This document shows, one piece after another, positions 37,707 to 49,611 of a stretch of 64,000 bases of DNA (within the stretch, counting starts at the first letter, position 1; each line of letters begins with the position of its first letter). The translations under genes and the position numbers were made by a program. The stretch covers positions 363,323 to 427,322 of the forward strand of contig KL197713.1 in NCBI GenBank assembly GCA_000697665.1. Direction: 5' to 3'. Under the pieces are notes generated by a model that saw only the letters and a program-made list of their open reading frames with translations, made no database searches and was not told where the DNA came from. Source of the stretch: Jaapia argillacea MUCL 33604. Taxonomy: Eukaryota; Basidiomycota; Agaricomycetes; Jaapiales; Jaapiaceae.

Positions 37707-39180
37707 TCAAGGTGGTGGAGAAGGAAATTCGGAAGGATTATCCTTTGTCCCTTTTCCGCTAGGGTGTAAGCCGTGCTAAACAGGAGAAAAATGGTTGGAA
37801 GGGATTGATGAAAATAAAATAGCGAATCACAAACCTCAACATTAACAATATGGTGTTGGAGGATATCCAGGAATTCTTGGACTCGCAACAAATCGCGAGT
37901 TTCAGGTGTCCACAGGGGATCACCAAAAATATTGTGCTTGAGGGTATTTATGGCGATGATACCGCACGAATAGTGGTCGTTTTGTTCGGCACAGGTCAAA
38001 TCAGTAAAGACTGAAAATGACCTGCCACCGATATGCTGGCGAAGCCACGTATCTAACCCGACAAATAAGAGCTCGGGATAGAGCCACCCAAGTGAATCTC
38101 CCCACATGATTTCGCGTCGGTGCACATCAACGCAGAGTGCCGCCCAGTGAAATTTGGGGTTGTAGGCGACGAAATACAGCTTGGTATGCTGCTGCTTGGC
38201 CAGTTGCCTTCCCAGTTCGGGGAGTAAACCCTTGCGACGAGGATCGTACGCAGGGTTGGCACGAGTAACTGTGTGCGTGAGGGACGGCAAAGTGGCGAGG
38301 AGATTAGGAACCTGGAGGGAAGTGATTATGATCGACGACGAGAGTTCTGGCACTCTGTTTAGACGAGCTTGTACCACGGCGATCATGGCCTCGATAGCTG
38401 TATCGGTAACGAATTCCGATCCAAGCATATGGGTAATCTCTCCCACGCGACCACACCCCGCAATCTCATCTTTCCATCCCGTCCGGGAGAGTGCCTCAAC
38501 CACCTGCCTCCTAACTTCCACAAGCTCTGGGCAAGCCGACACTGGGAGACCCTTGAGCCATTCGAGGGCTCGCGCCCAGTTATCCCTCTGCTGAATGGTA
38601 GGATGGAGAGCAAGCCAATAGCTGATAATGCTGAACGGCAAAAAAGAGTCGTCATGCTCCTGATCGTGGATTGACAACATCCCGTCAAGCATCGCTTGAC
38701 CCGCAGACGCTCGCAGATGCTGTAGTACCCGGAGGGGAGGTATGGATCGCGCCGAGATCGCTTCGATTGACACGTTGGGAGGATGGTGAGAAAAGGCAGC
38801 GAGGAGATGAATCGCTTCAGAAGCGGTAGAGATATCCGGGAGGGGGAATGTTATGAGTTCAGCGATGGGGAGGCTGTCCGCGGGTAGAAGGCGCTTGGCG
38901 TTGGGAGGAATCTCGAGTCGCCTGCACAGCTCGTCGGAGACATGAGAGGGAACATCGACATATGTCTTCCCTTGCCCAACCCACTCTGAAGAAACGAATT
39001 TCTTCTCGTCGCGACGAGTAAGAACCCGGGTCATGAAAGTCATTGAAGACCCATCTTGCCAAGACAAAATGTGTACTGCAGGCACGTGAGAAAAAATGGT
39101 CAGATATAACTTACTTAAGGTCTGGATGGGGGCCTTGGGAGCGCCTTACAGCCCAACTTCGCCAGCGTCAGTGGAGACAT
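37707..39180 (-). CDS. Ulp1-fold (C48) cysteine protease-like protein
   Basis: Exon 1 (39150-39180) MSPLTLAKLG joins across a 74-nt intron (39076-39149) to LHILSWQDGSSMTFMTRV. A last intron then separates HHIVNVE from the tail HGLHPSGKGTKDNPSEFPSPPP. The N-terminal 250 residues are helical and unassigned. The C-terminal part carries the C48 catalytic pattern: His in KFHWAALCVDVHRREIMWGD, Asp or Asn region WGDSLGW, the oxyanion Gln and the nucleophile in CAEQNDHYSCGIIAINTL. Ulp1/SENP enzymes cleave SUMO or related modifiers. Basidiomycete genomes carry many such stand-alone copies of unknown target, some linked to transposons. No transposase was seen next to this one. SUMO specificity is unproven. 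Confidence 0.82.
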
Positions 39181-39507
39181 GGCAGGCTGAGACTGAGAGG
39201 GTTATGTGGAGAGTTGTGATAAGTATGATACTCTACGAGGAGTCGCTATGGGTGTAAAATTATCACTGTTCTGCCACCGTGAGATAGCGTTGTCGGGTGG
39301 TCTATAGCAGGTCTATAGCAGGTCTTCAAGACCGTTGCCTCGGTTATTCCCGGATCGTGACGGTCACGTTTGCTCCAATCTTATCATCGGCATTGGTCGG
39401 ACTTCGCCGATTTCACCTCTCGAGTCAGCGGAAAAATGAAGATTAAACTATATCTCTATATCTCTCTCCTCATTCCTGCCGACCTTTGACTGGTATCTCT
39501 CCGAAAT
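39181..39507. promoter_or_regulatory. Divergent promoter of the Ulp1-like gene and ASN1 with a Gcn4-type site
   Basis: GAGTCA at 39422-39427 is the reverse of TGACTC, the core site of the bZIP regulator Gcn4/Cpc1, about 80 bp upstream of ASN1. The palindrome GTGACGGTCAC at about 39357-39367 is ATF/CREB-like. A 12-bp word with GGTCTATAGCAG is tandemly doubled at about 39299-39322. Regulation of ASN1 by amino-acid starvation is known in fungi; its use here is inferred. Confidence 0.45.
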
Positions 39508-41823
39508 ATGTGTGGAATCATCGCCGTTCACGGTATCGAACGACCTGGCTCAGTTCGAGCTCATTTGATCTCCCTCTCTAAACGGTTGAGACATCGCGGA
39601 CCAGATTGGTCGGGCTGTTATGTTGGGACGCAAAGTATCCTCTGCCACGAACGTTTGGCTATTGTCGGTGTCGGTACGAGTGGATTCGTTCTCATACTGG
39701 GTGGCGACTCATCCACTTTCTTATCAAGACACTGGTGCCCAACCCATTGTTAGTGATGACCGCAAACACATCTTGGCGGTGAACGGCGAAATCTACAACC
39801 ACATCAAGTTGCGTACCGAATTTGGTGGGGACTACAAGTTCAAAACGCACTCTGACTGCGAAGTCATAATCCCACTGGTTAGTGTCGAACTGCTCCTTCG
39901 TTTGGCTCTGTCTGAATGTTTGTTCTAGTACAAGAAGCACGGCAAAGACATTTGCAACTTCCTCGACGGCATGTTCTCTTTCGTCCTACTCGACGAATCT
40001 GTGACTCCATCTCGCATTATTGCTGCCCGGGATCCCATCGGTATAACCACGCTCTATCAAGGTTGGAACTCAAAACGTCCAGGCTCAGTGTACTTCTCCT
40101 CCGAACTCAAAGCTCTCGTCAGCGAATGCGATAAAATCATCTCGTTCCCCCCTGGCCACGTATACGACAGTCTAGACGGCTCGACGACGCAATATTTCCA
40201 ACCCTCTTGGTGGGATGGCGATTCCGAAGATCCTGCCAAAGCCGATACCGACATCATCCCGACCAAGGCAGCTGACTTGAAGCTATTGAGAGAGAGCTTG
40301 GAAGCCGCTGTCAGGAAGAGACTGATGTCCGAGGTGCCGTATGGTGTGTTGCTCAGTGGTGGACTGGACAGTAGCTTGATCGCCGCAATTGCATCGAGGG
40401 AGACAGAGAAGATTGCTTGGGCGCAGCATGAAGCTAGGAAGCGTAAACGAGCGGAAGCAACGAGCGGACCTGCTTCCCCTACTGGAATTCTTGTTGACGA
40501 AGATGGTCTGTCCATTATTGCCACTATGGCACCCAAAGTGGTTCTGATCGAAGTGTCCATTGCAGTAACGTTGGCTTCATGGCCCCAGTTACACTCTTTT
40601 TCGATCGGCCTTGAACACGCGCCCGATCTGCTCGCTGCCCGAAAGGCTGCCCACTATCTTGGAACAGTCCACCACGAATATGTTTTCACTGTACAGGAAG
40701 GCCTCGACGCAATACCCGACGTTATATACCATCTAGAAACGTATGACGTGACGACCGTTCGTGCGAGTACGCCGATGTATCTGCTGAGTCGGAAAATCAA
40801 GGCTATGGGTGTCAAGATGGTCCTTAGTGGGGAGGGCAGCGATGAGATCTTCGGAGGTAAGCTAGGGTTCCTTAGCTCACCGAATGCTCCACTTGCTGAA
40901 TTCCCATCCAGGATACCTGTATTTCCACGCGGCTCCAGACGCTAAGTCTTTCCACCAGGAATGTGTCCGACGGGTCAAGAACCTGCATACAGCCGATTGT
41001 CTTCGAGCCAACAAGTAGGCAACCAATTGGTTCAGTATATGCCAATTAAATGTCATTTATTCTGCAGATCGACCATGGCCTGGGGTCTTGAAGCTCGCGT
41101 TCCCTTCCTCGACAAGGCTTTCCTCGAAGTTGCGATGAACATCGATCCCAAGGAAAAACAATTCAACAAAGGCTCAGCTCAAGAAGTTGACAAAGATGGC
41201 TGTCCCAAAATGGAGAAAGTGAACCCCGTCCCTTGACTATTTCACTGCTCGGACTTACTCTCGATCTAGTATATCATTAGGAAGGCTTTCGACTGCTCGC
41301 CTGATGGCAAGGTAGGGCTAGCTGGCCCTGCATCAGAGAATACCATTGTTTTACTACCCCCTACTTAGCCCTATCTCCCCCGCTCCATTCTCTGGAGACA
41401 GAAGGAGCAGTTCTCCGACGGTGTCGGATACTCTTGGATAGATGGGTGAGCAGCCGCAATCTGTTCGATTTTGGTCGCAGAATAATAATCGACCATCACG
41501 GTAGAATGAAAGATCATGCGGCTGCAGTGGTCTCAGACGAAGCTTTCGCGAAGCGGGCTGAGCGATGGCCACGGGACACTCCTGATACTAAGGAAGCGTA
41601 CTTCATCAGGGAGATCTTTGACGGTATGTCTACCGGGTGTCGGACAGACTGTCAGCACTCATCCGCTTGAATAGGTCTTTTTCCGACAGACACAGCTGCT
41701 GAGACCGCTGTTCGATGGATCCCTCGAGGAGATTGGGGCTGTGCTGCCGACCCGAGTGGTAGGGCAGTTAGTATCCACAACTCAGCATATATGGATGGAC
41801 AGCTTGTTGGAACTGACGAGTAG
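39508..41823 (+). CDS. ASN1: Asparagine synthetase (glutamine-hydrolysing)
   Basis: Converts aspartate to asparagine using glutamine and ATP. Starts [10 protein letters not shown], with Cys2 as the glutaminase nucleophile after Met removal. The Ntn glutaminase domain has [55 protein letters not shown] and [12 protein letters not shown]. The synthetase domain has [19 protein letters not shown] (PP-loop SGGLDSS), [91 protein letters not shown] and [14 protein letters not shown]. About eight introns. An insert rich in Lys/Arg/Ala ([18 protein letters not shown]) after the PP-loop is typical of fungal forms. Complete, no key residue missing. Confidence 0.96.
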
Positions 41824-42177
41824 TGCAGAAGGAGAAGCCTAGATAATACAAAAGTAAATCTATTCGAAAACACGGCAGATATCGCAGAAAGCTCCGGTAT
41901 ATGGGGAGAAAAGATGAAACCATGAATGAGTGTTCATATACCCCCTACACGATACTAGGGGATATGTGGAGATATCGTCAATGAGCGATTAGCAGTCACA
42001 TAGTTGAAAACGATGCCACATGATGAATAATGAGAGTACTAAGGTATAAATGAATAAAGGGTAACGAGCAGCATAGCAGGCCTAAGATAGACTTATGGCA
42101 AGCGAATGTTCAACAATGAAAGTGTATGCCAGCCAAAGCGGCGAACGGAACAGATAACGATTGTGGGTGTGTGGGGT
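41824..42177. other. Convergent 3' intergenic region
   Basis: AT-rich 3' flanks of ASN1 and the RhoGEF gene. Nothing else seen. Confidence 0.45.
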
Positions 42178-45100
42178 CTATGGATTCAGCTTTGTCAGGG
42201 AAGGATTCTGAGCCATCATCTGGCGGTACATCCCCACGCCGGAGTCTTCCGACGGCGCAGGCGATGCCAGCGACTTGGCTGCGACACTGGTGATGGTAGC
42301 TTTCGTGCCGGCGCTCGTCTGGGAAACATTGCGAGAACGCTTGGAAGGAACAGGAGTGATGTTCGCACGAGTACTGCCGTCCCATGCGGGCCGGTCTCTA
42401 GACACGGTTGCTCTCGCTGCGTGGCCATCGTCGGAGTGCCCTTGTCGGCGAGCACCTGGTGTGGTGCGACCACCAGGAGTCGCCTGCGTCCGACGGCTGG
42501 AAGGGCGATTGGGATTGGGCGATTCACCTGAAACTAGTCGTGTACCAAACTTGGCGTTTGCTGATGACTCTCGAGCGTAAGCAGTTGTTCCGATTGGTGA
42601 GGCCCTCCGGGCACCAGGTCCCATTTGCCGTGATTTGACGACAGGTTTCTGAATGGTAATTTTATCCGCTCCCCAGTAAGAGAAGCTCATCTTGCTCTTC
42701 CGATCTGAGTCGTCTGAGTCAAGGTCGTCTTTGTCGTCGTCGTCGGGCATCGGAACGATCCTAGGCTGCGGCACGCCCGAGATGACTTGCGCCCGGGATC
42801 GAACGACGCTGCGAGAAGTTGGTCACTGATCAGGACGAAAAAGGTGGACGGTACGACTCACTCTTCCATGGTCACGACACCCTCTCGTGGTTGCACGACG
42901 CTTCCGATGTCCCAGGTTTCAATCTATTGATGGAATTTAAGCGGTGAACTCGGTGAAAGACACATTCTCCACATACCTTGAGGAACTTATAAAGGTTTCG
43001 GGGCTTCGTTTGCGCGCCCCTCCTACCTGTCGTTGCGTACTTGGCCTTTCCCTGGAACTCAGGGAGGGAATTCACCCGAGAGTTGGTGGCCGAGACTAAT
43101 GGTAATGAAGTTTGACCCGTCCGTTGACACCTTAGCACCACATCGTTGAAGACTACCAGCCACAAGTCCTTCTTTCCACCGATGCCACTTGAGTTCGATT
43201 GCAAGACATCGCTGAGGCGTTTGAACGACGTCTTGCCTTTGACCTTGGTGGTGGAGCCAGCCGCGGGAGGAGTCGAAGTGCTCTGATCGCTCCCGGGCAT
43301 GATTTGCCTTTCTTCCATAAGAATTCGGGAAGGTTTCGGCGCCGCTAGTTGCTTCACTTTGTCTAATCCTTCGATGCGAGCAAACACATCCCTAGTCTTG
43401 TCCCTCTCCTCCTTCTGAATCTTCTCGTCCTCGATACTTCGCACAATGGTCTCAACTTCTGCGACCATTTGCAAAGTGCTTTCGTATTCGAAGGTGCTCG
43501 GGTCTGTGTGGAAAAGGAGGTTTTGGAACAGGAGTGGGTATTTGAGCAACCGTTGGAAGGGTTTTGAAAGCGAGATGGCAAGGCCTGTCTCGCCCTTCTC
43601 TGAGGCTGACTCCTCAAGCTTCTGCAAGAATTTACAAACTTTCATCCAGTCGGTAGCATCCTGCTTCTTCGGCTTTTTCGCAGCATACGCAGTCGAGAGA
43701 GCGTCGTCCACCTGCTCCAGTGCTCGTTCGAGATGAAGCACATATTGCGCGTATCCGTGGAGAATATGGGACTGCGATAGCGAGTTAGGGATAGCTTATA
43801 TCAAGCGGCTCAGAAATGATGTACTAACATTGGATACAAATACGTCCGCAAGTGAGCGAACGAGGGGATACTGTTCATCGTATCTCTTCCTGAGGCCATC
43901 ACTGAGCTTGATGTGACCGTCCAACACACTAGACTCGATGACCTCGAGACATCTGCGAAGATCTTCAGGTAATTGATGAGGGGGTACCGCACCATTAGTG
44001 ACAATGTTGGCTGGTGTGGGTGTACTACGTTTGATCTTTCTCAAGACACCCTTTGGAGATGTGATATTCTTCCGCTCGGCCTCTTTCTCTTTCTCGCCAG
44101 CAACAGATTGCCGAGTTAGCGAGTGTGTCGAAGAATTCAGCTGATTCGCGCGGGGCGGTGGGGGTAAAGAGTGATGGGATCGCGATGGAAATGGCACAAC
44201 CCCTCGTGTCCCCGATTTGGCAGAGGAAGTGCCATATGGTGATCGAGGATGATTGAGATTGGATGCGCCTCCTCCCGGTTTCTGCCGTGAAGATGGGTAC
44301 CCACTGCCCAGCCTGTCGTCCACCTCGTCATCCTCATCAGTTTCGAGGGACTCCCCATCAATATTGGGTGTGTCGTCCTTCCTTGGAGCGATCGCTGAAG
44401 CGGCAGTAGGTGTGTCTGACCTAAAGCTAACAGGAGAAAGGAAACGGGAGGCAATAGGCAAGTGGTCGATGGACTCTTGGGGTGAATCGACCCGGGCGTA
44501 GTCGTCGTAATCTTGGAGCGTAGGTGATGAAACAGGGGAGGCTGAGAATGGATGGAGTAGAGGTTCAATGAATGTCTCCTTCATTTTGATGAGCTCGGTG
44601 ACATATCTAAAAGGATGATCGATTATTGGACTTCCATAGAGTGTATGGGAGATGTGTACCTCTCTTCACTGGCCACAATCTCCCATAAGACTTCCTGTCT
44701 TGTCCGCTCTCGAGGACCCAGATTTGAGACAAGGTCTTCTTCTGCACCTTCACTCCAGGATGCAGCTGCCAAAATACGACTGCTGGCATTCGTCATTTGA
44801 GAATAGGGCGTCCCGGATCGAAGTGACTGGTTGATCGAAACGGTGTCAGCCGCTGGGACTTTGGGGAAAGGCGAGGTGGCAGAACGCGTAGATGCAGAAG
44901 CGGGTTTGGTTGAGGGACTGGCAACCTTGTTGACGTCGGTCTTGGAAGAGGATGCAGTGGTGGAAGTTGATCCTCGTGGATCCTTGCCATGTGCCGCCTG
45001 AAAGCGCGACACGCTAGTTTTCAACGGAGGGGCTGAAGGTGTGGCGCTCACGGAGGCTTCAACAGGCAAGGGGACCGCTGATGGGCCTGGTGTGGGGGGT

Positions 45101-45519
45101 GGAGAGATGAACGCGACTTTCTTCTGCACATCACTCCCATTAGGCTCCACGCTGCCATCGGCGGCTTTCCGAGAGCTACGTCCCGCTGAGTCGGGTTCCG
45201 CACGAGAAGTATATGTACTGGAAAGACCGAATGTATCCTCCTCCGACCGATCAGACGTATCCGGAGGATTTGTTTTGGTGGTAGTTGTGGAGTCTGTCGA
45301 GATGGTGCGGGTGGGTTGGATGGGTGGTAACGGTCGTGTCGAGATTTCGGGAAGGGGCTTATGGGAACCAATCGAATTTGGGGAGCCATTGGGTTGTCGT
45401 GGAGGCCAGTCTGGTAAGGGCGGAAGAGCAGGTAACTTTCCTCTCTTCGCCAGTGAATCATCGTCTTTTTCCTTCTCCTTGGTATGGCTCCGATTCCAGC
45501 GGTTAAAAAGGGCCTTCAT
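42178..45519 (-). CDS. Rho guanine nucleotide exchange factor (DH-PH) with split DH domain
   Basis: Activates Rho-family GTPases by exchanging GDP. The N-terminal 270 residues (from MKALFNRWNRSHTKEKEKDD) are Ser/Pro/Thr-rich. DH conserved region 1 follows (REVLWEIVASEERYVTELIK-MKETFIEPLL, continuous across an intron). About 190 disordered residues then separate it from LPEDLRRCLEVIESSVLDGHI, KRYDEQYPLVRSLADVFVSN, YAQYVLHLERALEQVDD, DWMKVCKFLQKLEE and the CR3 core LAISLSKPFQRLLKYPLLFQNLL. A PH-like domain comes next (FKRLSDVLQS, KKDLWLVVFNDVVLRCQ, PRNLYKFLKIETWD). A final Asp/Ser/Arg-rich tail (SFSYWGADKITIQKPV...) ends SLTKLNP at 42178. The partner GTPase is not predictable. Confidence 0.9.
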
Positions 45520-45777
45520 GGCGAAAACAGAGTGTGATTATACAGCCAAGGCCCTCAGTGTTGCCGAGTTGGCTGAGGAGTGTGAATAACAAGCAATGGC
45601 GGACGGAACTGAAGGAACGTGGAAAGTGCGTGCAGGATTTGGAGGCGGCAGTGGTCAAGCGGTGGTCAAGCGGTCAATGCCGGTTGATGCGACTCTCCTT
45701 CGAACCACCAGCGTCAGCATTGCCTCCTCATTTCCCATCAATTTCAGGCCCTATCTGAACGCTATCGGCGATTCATC

Positions 45778-46674
45778 ATGTCGAAAGCCTCTTCTTCCCC
45801 ATTGCCGGCGCACCATACAAAGCACCTTTCCATTCTGGACTATCCTTTTATCAATTCTCGGTATATGCTAGCTCAGTCCGACGACGGAGCGACAAACGGC
45901 ACTGCGCTTTGGCTGGGTGCCCAATGCCTATCTTTGTATTTCGCCCATATAGTAGCAAAATTGCCTAAGTCTGGAACTCCCGGAAGGCGACCCAGGGTTA
46001 TCGAGCTAGGTAGCGGTGTGGGGCTCACTGCGTGGGTGCTCATGTCGTTTCTGTCGCACAGTACTTTTCTTAGACTCAGATGCAGCCTCGTCCTCTCATC
46101 CTTGGGCTGGGACGTCTTGGCTACAGACTTATGCAACGTGACGGCTACCGTTCTTTCGCGAAACGTTGCCCAGAATACACCTCAGCTTCACTCGGGAACC
46201 ATCGAAATCAGGGAACTGGACTGGATGATTTCTCCAGAAGACTGGACCTGGGATAACGATGAGGTTATTGCATCTGCATCACGCACCCGACAGGAATCTG
46301 ACGCCCGTCCAACTGATGTCCTTGGACCCCCCTTTGACTTCATCATCACCTCCGACACATTCTACGCACCAGCCCTCACCGCCCCACTACTCCGCACTCT
46401 ATATGCCCTCAGCGTTCAATCTTTAATCGGAGGTCGCGGACCACCAATCTATATCTGCATCGAACGCCGTGATCCTGTGTTGATTGATCAGGCCCTCGAA
46501 GCTGCCAGGGTCACGTGGGGATTCTCTACCGACCGCGTACCTCAGAAGAAAGTAGCCAGGGCCATGGAGAAAGGAGGAGTGAAATGGCCTAGGGAGGATT
46601 GGGAAGGTGTCGAAATCTGGAAAATGTCTCTTGACCCGAATTGCGCATCACTCCAGAGCGCTGTAAGTGAATGA
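45778..46674 (+). CDS. Family-16 (METTL21-like) protein methyltransferase
   Basis: SAM-dependent methyltransferase of the lysine-methyltransferase group (Pfam Methyltransf_16 type). The start MSKASSSPLPAHHTKHLSILDYPF is followed by TALWLGAQCLSLYFA, motif I VIELGSGVGLTAWVL, SSLGWDVLATDL, ELDWMISPEDW, the post-II motif PFDFIITSDTFYAPALTAPLL, PIYICIERRDPVLID and EDWEGVEIWKMSLDP. A stretch of extra residues after AWVL (about 46040-46080) probably marks a short in-frame intron. A strong donor GTAAGT at 46663 and an acceptor near 46712 could give an alternative C-terminus. The protein target is unknown; many relatives methylate elongation factors or chaperones. Confidence 0.85.
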   Translation: MSKASSSPLPAHHTKHLSILDYPFINSRYMLAQSDDGATNGTALWLGAQCLSLYFAHIVAKLPKSGTPGRRPRVIELGSGVGLTAWVLMSFLSHSTFLRLRCSLVLSSLGWDVLATDLCNVTATVLSRNVAQNTPQLHSGTIEIRELDWMISPEDWTWDNDEVIASASRTRQESDARPTDVLGPPFDFIITSDTFYAPALTAPLLRTLYALSVQSLIGGRGPPIYICIERRDPVLIDQALEAARVTWGFSTDRVPQKKVARAMEKGGVKWPREDWEGVEIWKMSLDPNCASLQSAVSE

Positions 46675-47414
46675 TTGTCATGGATCGGCCATCGGGTGTC
46701 AATATTCCAGAGTTTCCCCCTGTGTGCTCACTCGAGAGGTTGACTCTACCGATGACTGCGCTATCGTGGCTCCTGGTGCTCATATCTGAATCCCTCTGGG
46801 TGTTGATGGCAACTGGTCAGTGTTGAGATCCAGCTGGATCGTCCTCAGCGGAGCACGGAATCGCTAGGATATACTGAAGGCCCACCGCACGGCCCTGCAT
46901 CTGATATACCTGAGTGAAGGAATTATAATTGGTTCCGGATGCCGTACAGTTGGGGTTCGGGATCTACTTTCCTGAATGGTGCGTTTGTCGATCCTCTGCA
47001 AATCCACGTCTACCATCCGTTGCCTTCTTCCTCATGCAATTTCTCCAGAGCCTTCGCGGAATATCATCTATTCACCGAAAAGTCACATTCTTGACACTGG
47101 TGTGATGCAGCCTGGTGGCGGTTTCGCACTCCAAACGCATTCGACTGCATTTCTTCTCGAATGCCGCCTGGGAACTGTACGCCCACAAGCCGGCATCTTA
47201 CAACGCTTCCCTTAGGCATCAGTTCTTTCATCAGTTTCTCTGGAAAGCCGCAACCCATAACTTGGATGGATTTTCACCCGCACAGTATTGGAACCGATCA
47301 AATAACTCCCAAGTAAAGGCACTCTTGGCGCTGAACGGCGTACAAAATCCGTCCAAGTGCGGGATTTCCACCAAGTCAAACCAGAACCCGCCTTTGACCA
47401 GTGCTTAGCTCAGG
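46675..47414. other. Intergenic region
   Basis: About 740 bp upstream of the flavin oxidase. Short frames exist but none resembles a known protein. Promoter assumed. Confidence 0.4.
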
Positions 47415-49611
47415 ATGCTCTCCCTAATCCTGGCAGTAGTGGGGTTCGCCCTAGCAATACGCAGCTCTTCAGCACAGACAAGTTCTCCCTCTCCCTACTC
47501 CCTGACGTTGACCCCGCAGGACGTGGCGGGCCATCCCGAGTTCGCCTTTGGTGACCTGAGTACTGCCAACGCTTCCCAGAGAGCTTGTAAATACATCCCT
47601 GGCGACAATAACTGGCCTTCACCTGCGACGTGGGCAAAATTGAACCAGTTTGTCGGCAACGATCTCTTGCTACCTCCTCCGCTGGCTTCCGTCTGCTATC
47701 CTGGCCCTCTCTTTAACAATGCCAGCTGCGAGTATGTCGAGCAGAACTGGCATAACTCCACCCTGCAGTACGCCGATTTGCCTTCTCTGCGTGGCTTCAT
47801 TCCTCACATCCTTGACTTGGCAGTTACAACCATCCGAACAGCATCATGTGGCCTTTGCATCAAGGATACAGCTGCATTATACCCCCCGAGTCACCGACCC
47901 AGACTTGCACGCAGGGTGGATATCCCATTTACGTTGTTAACGCCACGTCAGTTCGCGACGTTCAGCTTGCTATCAATTTCGCAAGGAACTTGAACGTTCG
48001 ACTGGTGATCAAGAACACTGGACATGACTTCTCTGGAAAGTCAGCGGGGTTCGCCTCATTATCTGTTCGAACACACGGATTCAAGGATCTCACATACATC
48101 GCGAACTATGGTGGCACCAACTACTCTGGTCCTGCATTCAAAGTAGGAACTGGCGTTCAGAGTGCTCAGATTTACGCCGCTGCCAGAGACCGAGGGTTAA
48201 TTGTAATTGGCGGTGAGGGCGATGTGAAGTTGAACCTGTCTACTTTCTGGGTTGATACTGACGATGTCTTTACCAGTCTGTTGGATATGCTGGCGGTTAT
48301 CTGACAGGGGGTGGCCATTCGCCGTTGTCTTCGCTTTTCGGCATATCTGCGGATCACGCTCTGGCATTTGAAGTAGTCACGGCTGATGGACGGTTCGTCC
48401 AAGCCAGTGCTACGGACAACTCGGATCTGTTCTGGGCGTTGCGCGGAGGCGGTGGCAGTCAGTCTCTTATCTCCTCCTATCGAAGCTCCTCCTAACTGTC
48501 TTCCTAGGTACCTTTGGGGTCATCACATCTGTGACCGTAAAGGCGTACCCCACTATTCCATGCTCAGTTGCTACATTCGCTTTCAATAGCAGTGCCCGAG
48601 ATGAAGCTGCCGCTGCAGCCGGTAACCCCGACTTCACCGACTTCTGGGAAGTCCATCGAGTTTATATGTCACTCTTCCCCGCTTTCGCCGATGCTGGAAT
48701 CTATGGCTACCATTGGATCAGCCTCGACACGACAAACTTCAATCGGATGACCTTCAGGATGATCCCTTTCTTCGCACCCAAGCATACGGCCGCACAACTG
48801 AATGCCGCGGTAGCACCTATCTTTGCGAAGCTGAACGAATACGGCATCGCTTTCACAAATGAGACCCGCCAATACAGTAACTTCTATGATGCCTGGCAGT
48901 GGGGTTTTCCCGATGAAGCCGTGACAGAGGTATAGTTGCCCTCCCGACATGTACTGGCCAACTGATACTGATTTTCTACAGTGGAACGTGCAGATTGCTT
49001 CCCGTCTCTTCCCCCGGTCTAATTGGGACAATGGAACCATGTTTAATGCGACCTGGCTTGCAATCAAGAACCAGATCAACTCTGGTGGCATCTCCATCAT
49101 GTTCAATATCGCCGCCCCATTGATAAGCGGTGTTGATGACAGTGCCGTTAATCCTGCTTGGAGACAGACCGTTTTGCACGCAATCACTGGGCGTGGATGG
49201 GCATTCAACACAACCCCTGACGTTGTTGAACAAATCAGGTGGAATATCACAAATGTGGACATGCCAAAGTGGAGGGCGATCTCCCCTGGGGCTGGATCGT
49301 ACTTGGGTTCGTGCAAGCTTCCAATCCTTCATATCTTGTTCCTTATCTTCCTATTCACTCTTTCAGGTGAATCCGACGTAAATGAACCCAACTTTCAGCA
49401 GTCGTTCTGGGGTTATAAATATCCTCAGCTGTACACACTGAAGCAGAAGTGGGACCCTACAGGTGTCTTCTTCGCCGAAACTGTACGTCGACCATCTCTC
49501 ACTTATCTACGACGCATGAAAATGATTGGTTAACCGGTGCTTCTCTAGGCCGTCGGCAGTGAAGATTGGTCTACTGGACCACTTCGTCTCGGGAGATTAT
49601 GCCCAGTATGA
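47415..49611 (+). CDS. Secreted FAD-linked oxidoreductase, BBE/VAO type
   Basis: Berberine-bridge-enzyme-like flavin oxidase. The signal peptide [20 protein letters not shown] is followed by [17 protein letters not shown]. After an intron (47768-47822) come [39 protein letters not shown] and the flavin site [16 protein letters not shown], with the His that normally carries FAD. Then GGEGD splices to [22 protein letters not shown], with [34 protein letters not shown], a middle substrate domain, and the BBE motif [32 protein letters not shown]. It ends in LRLGRLCPV. The Cys that in bicovalent members sits just before the VG.AGGY segment appears to be replaced by Gly. Several N-x-S/T sites fit secretion. 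Substrate unknown. Confidence 0.92.

Noticed and set aside
39299-39322. Doubled GGTCTATAGCAG word as a possible insertion footprint
   Set aside because: A single 12-bp tandem duplication in a promoter is adequately explained by slippage.
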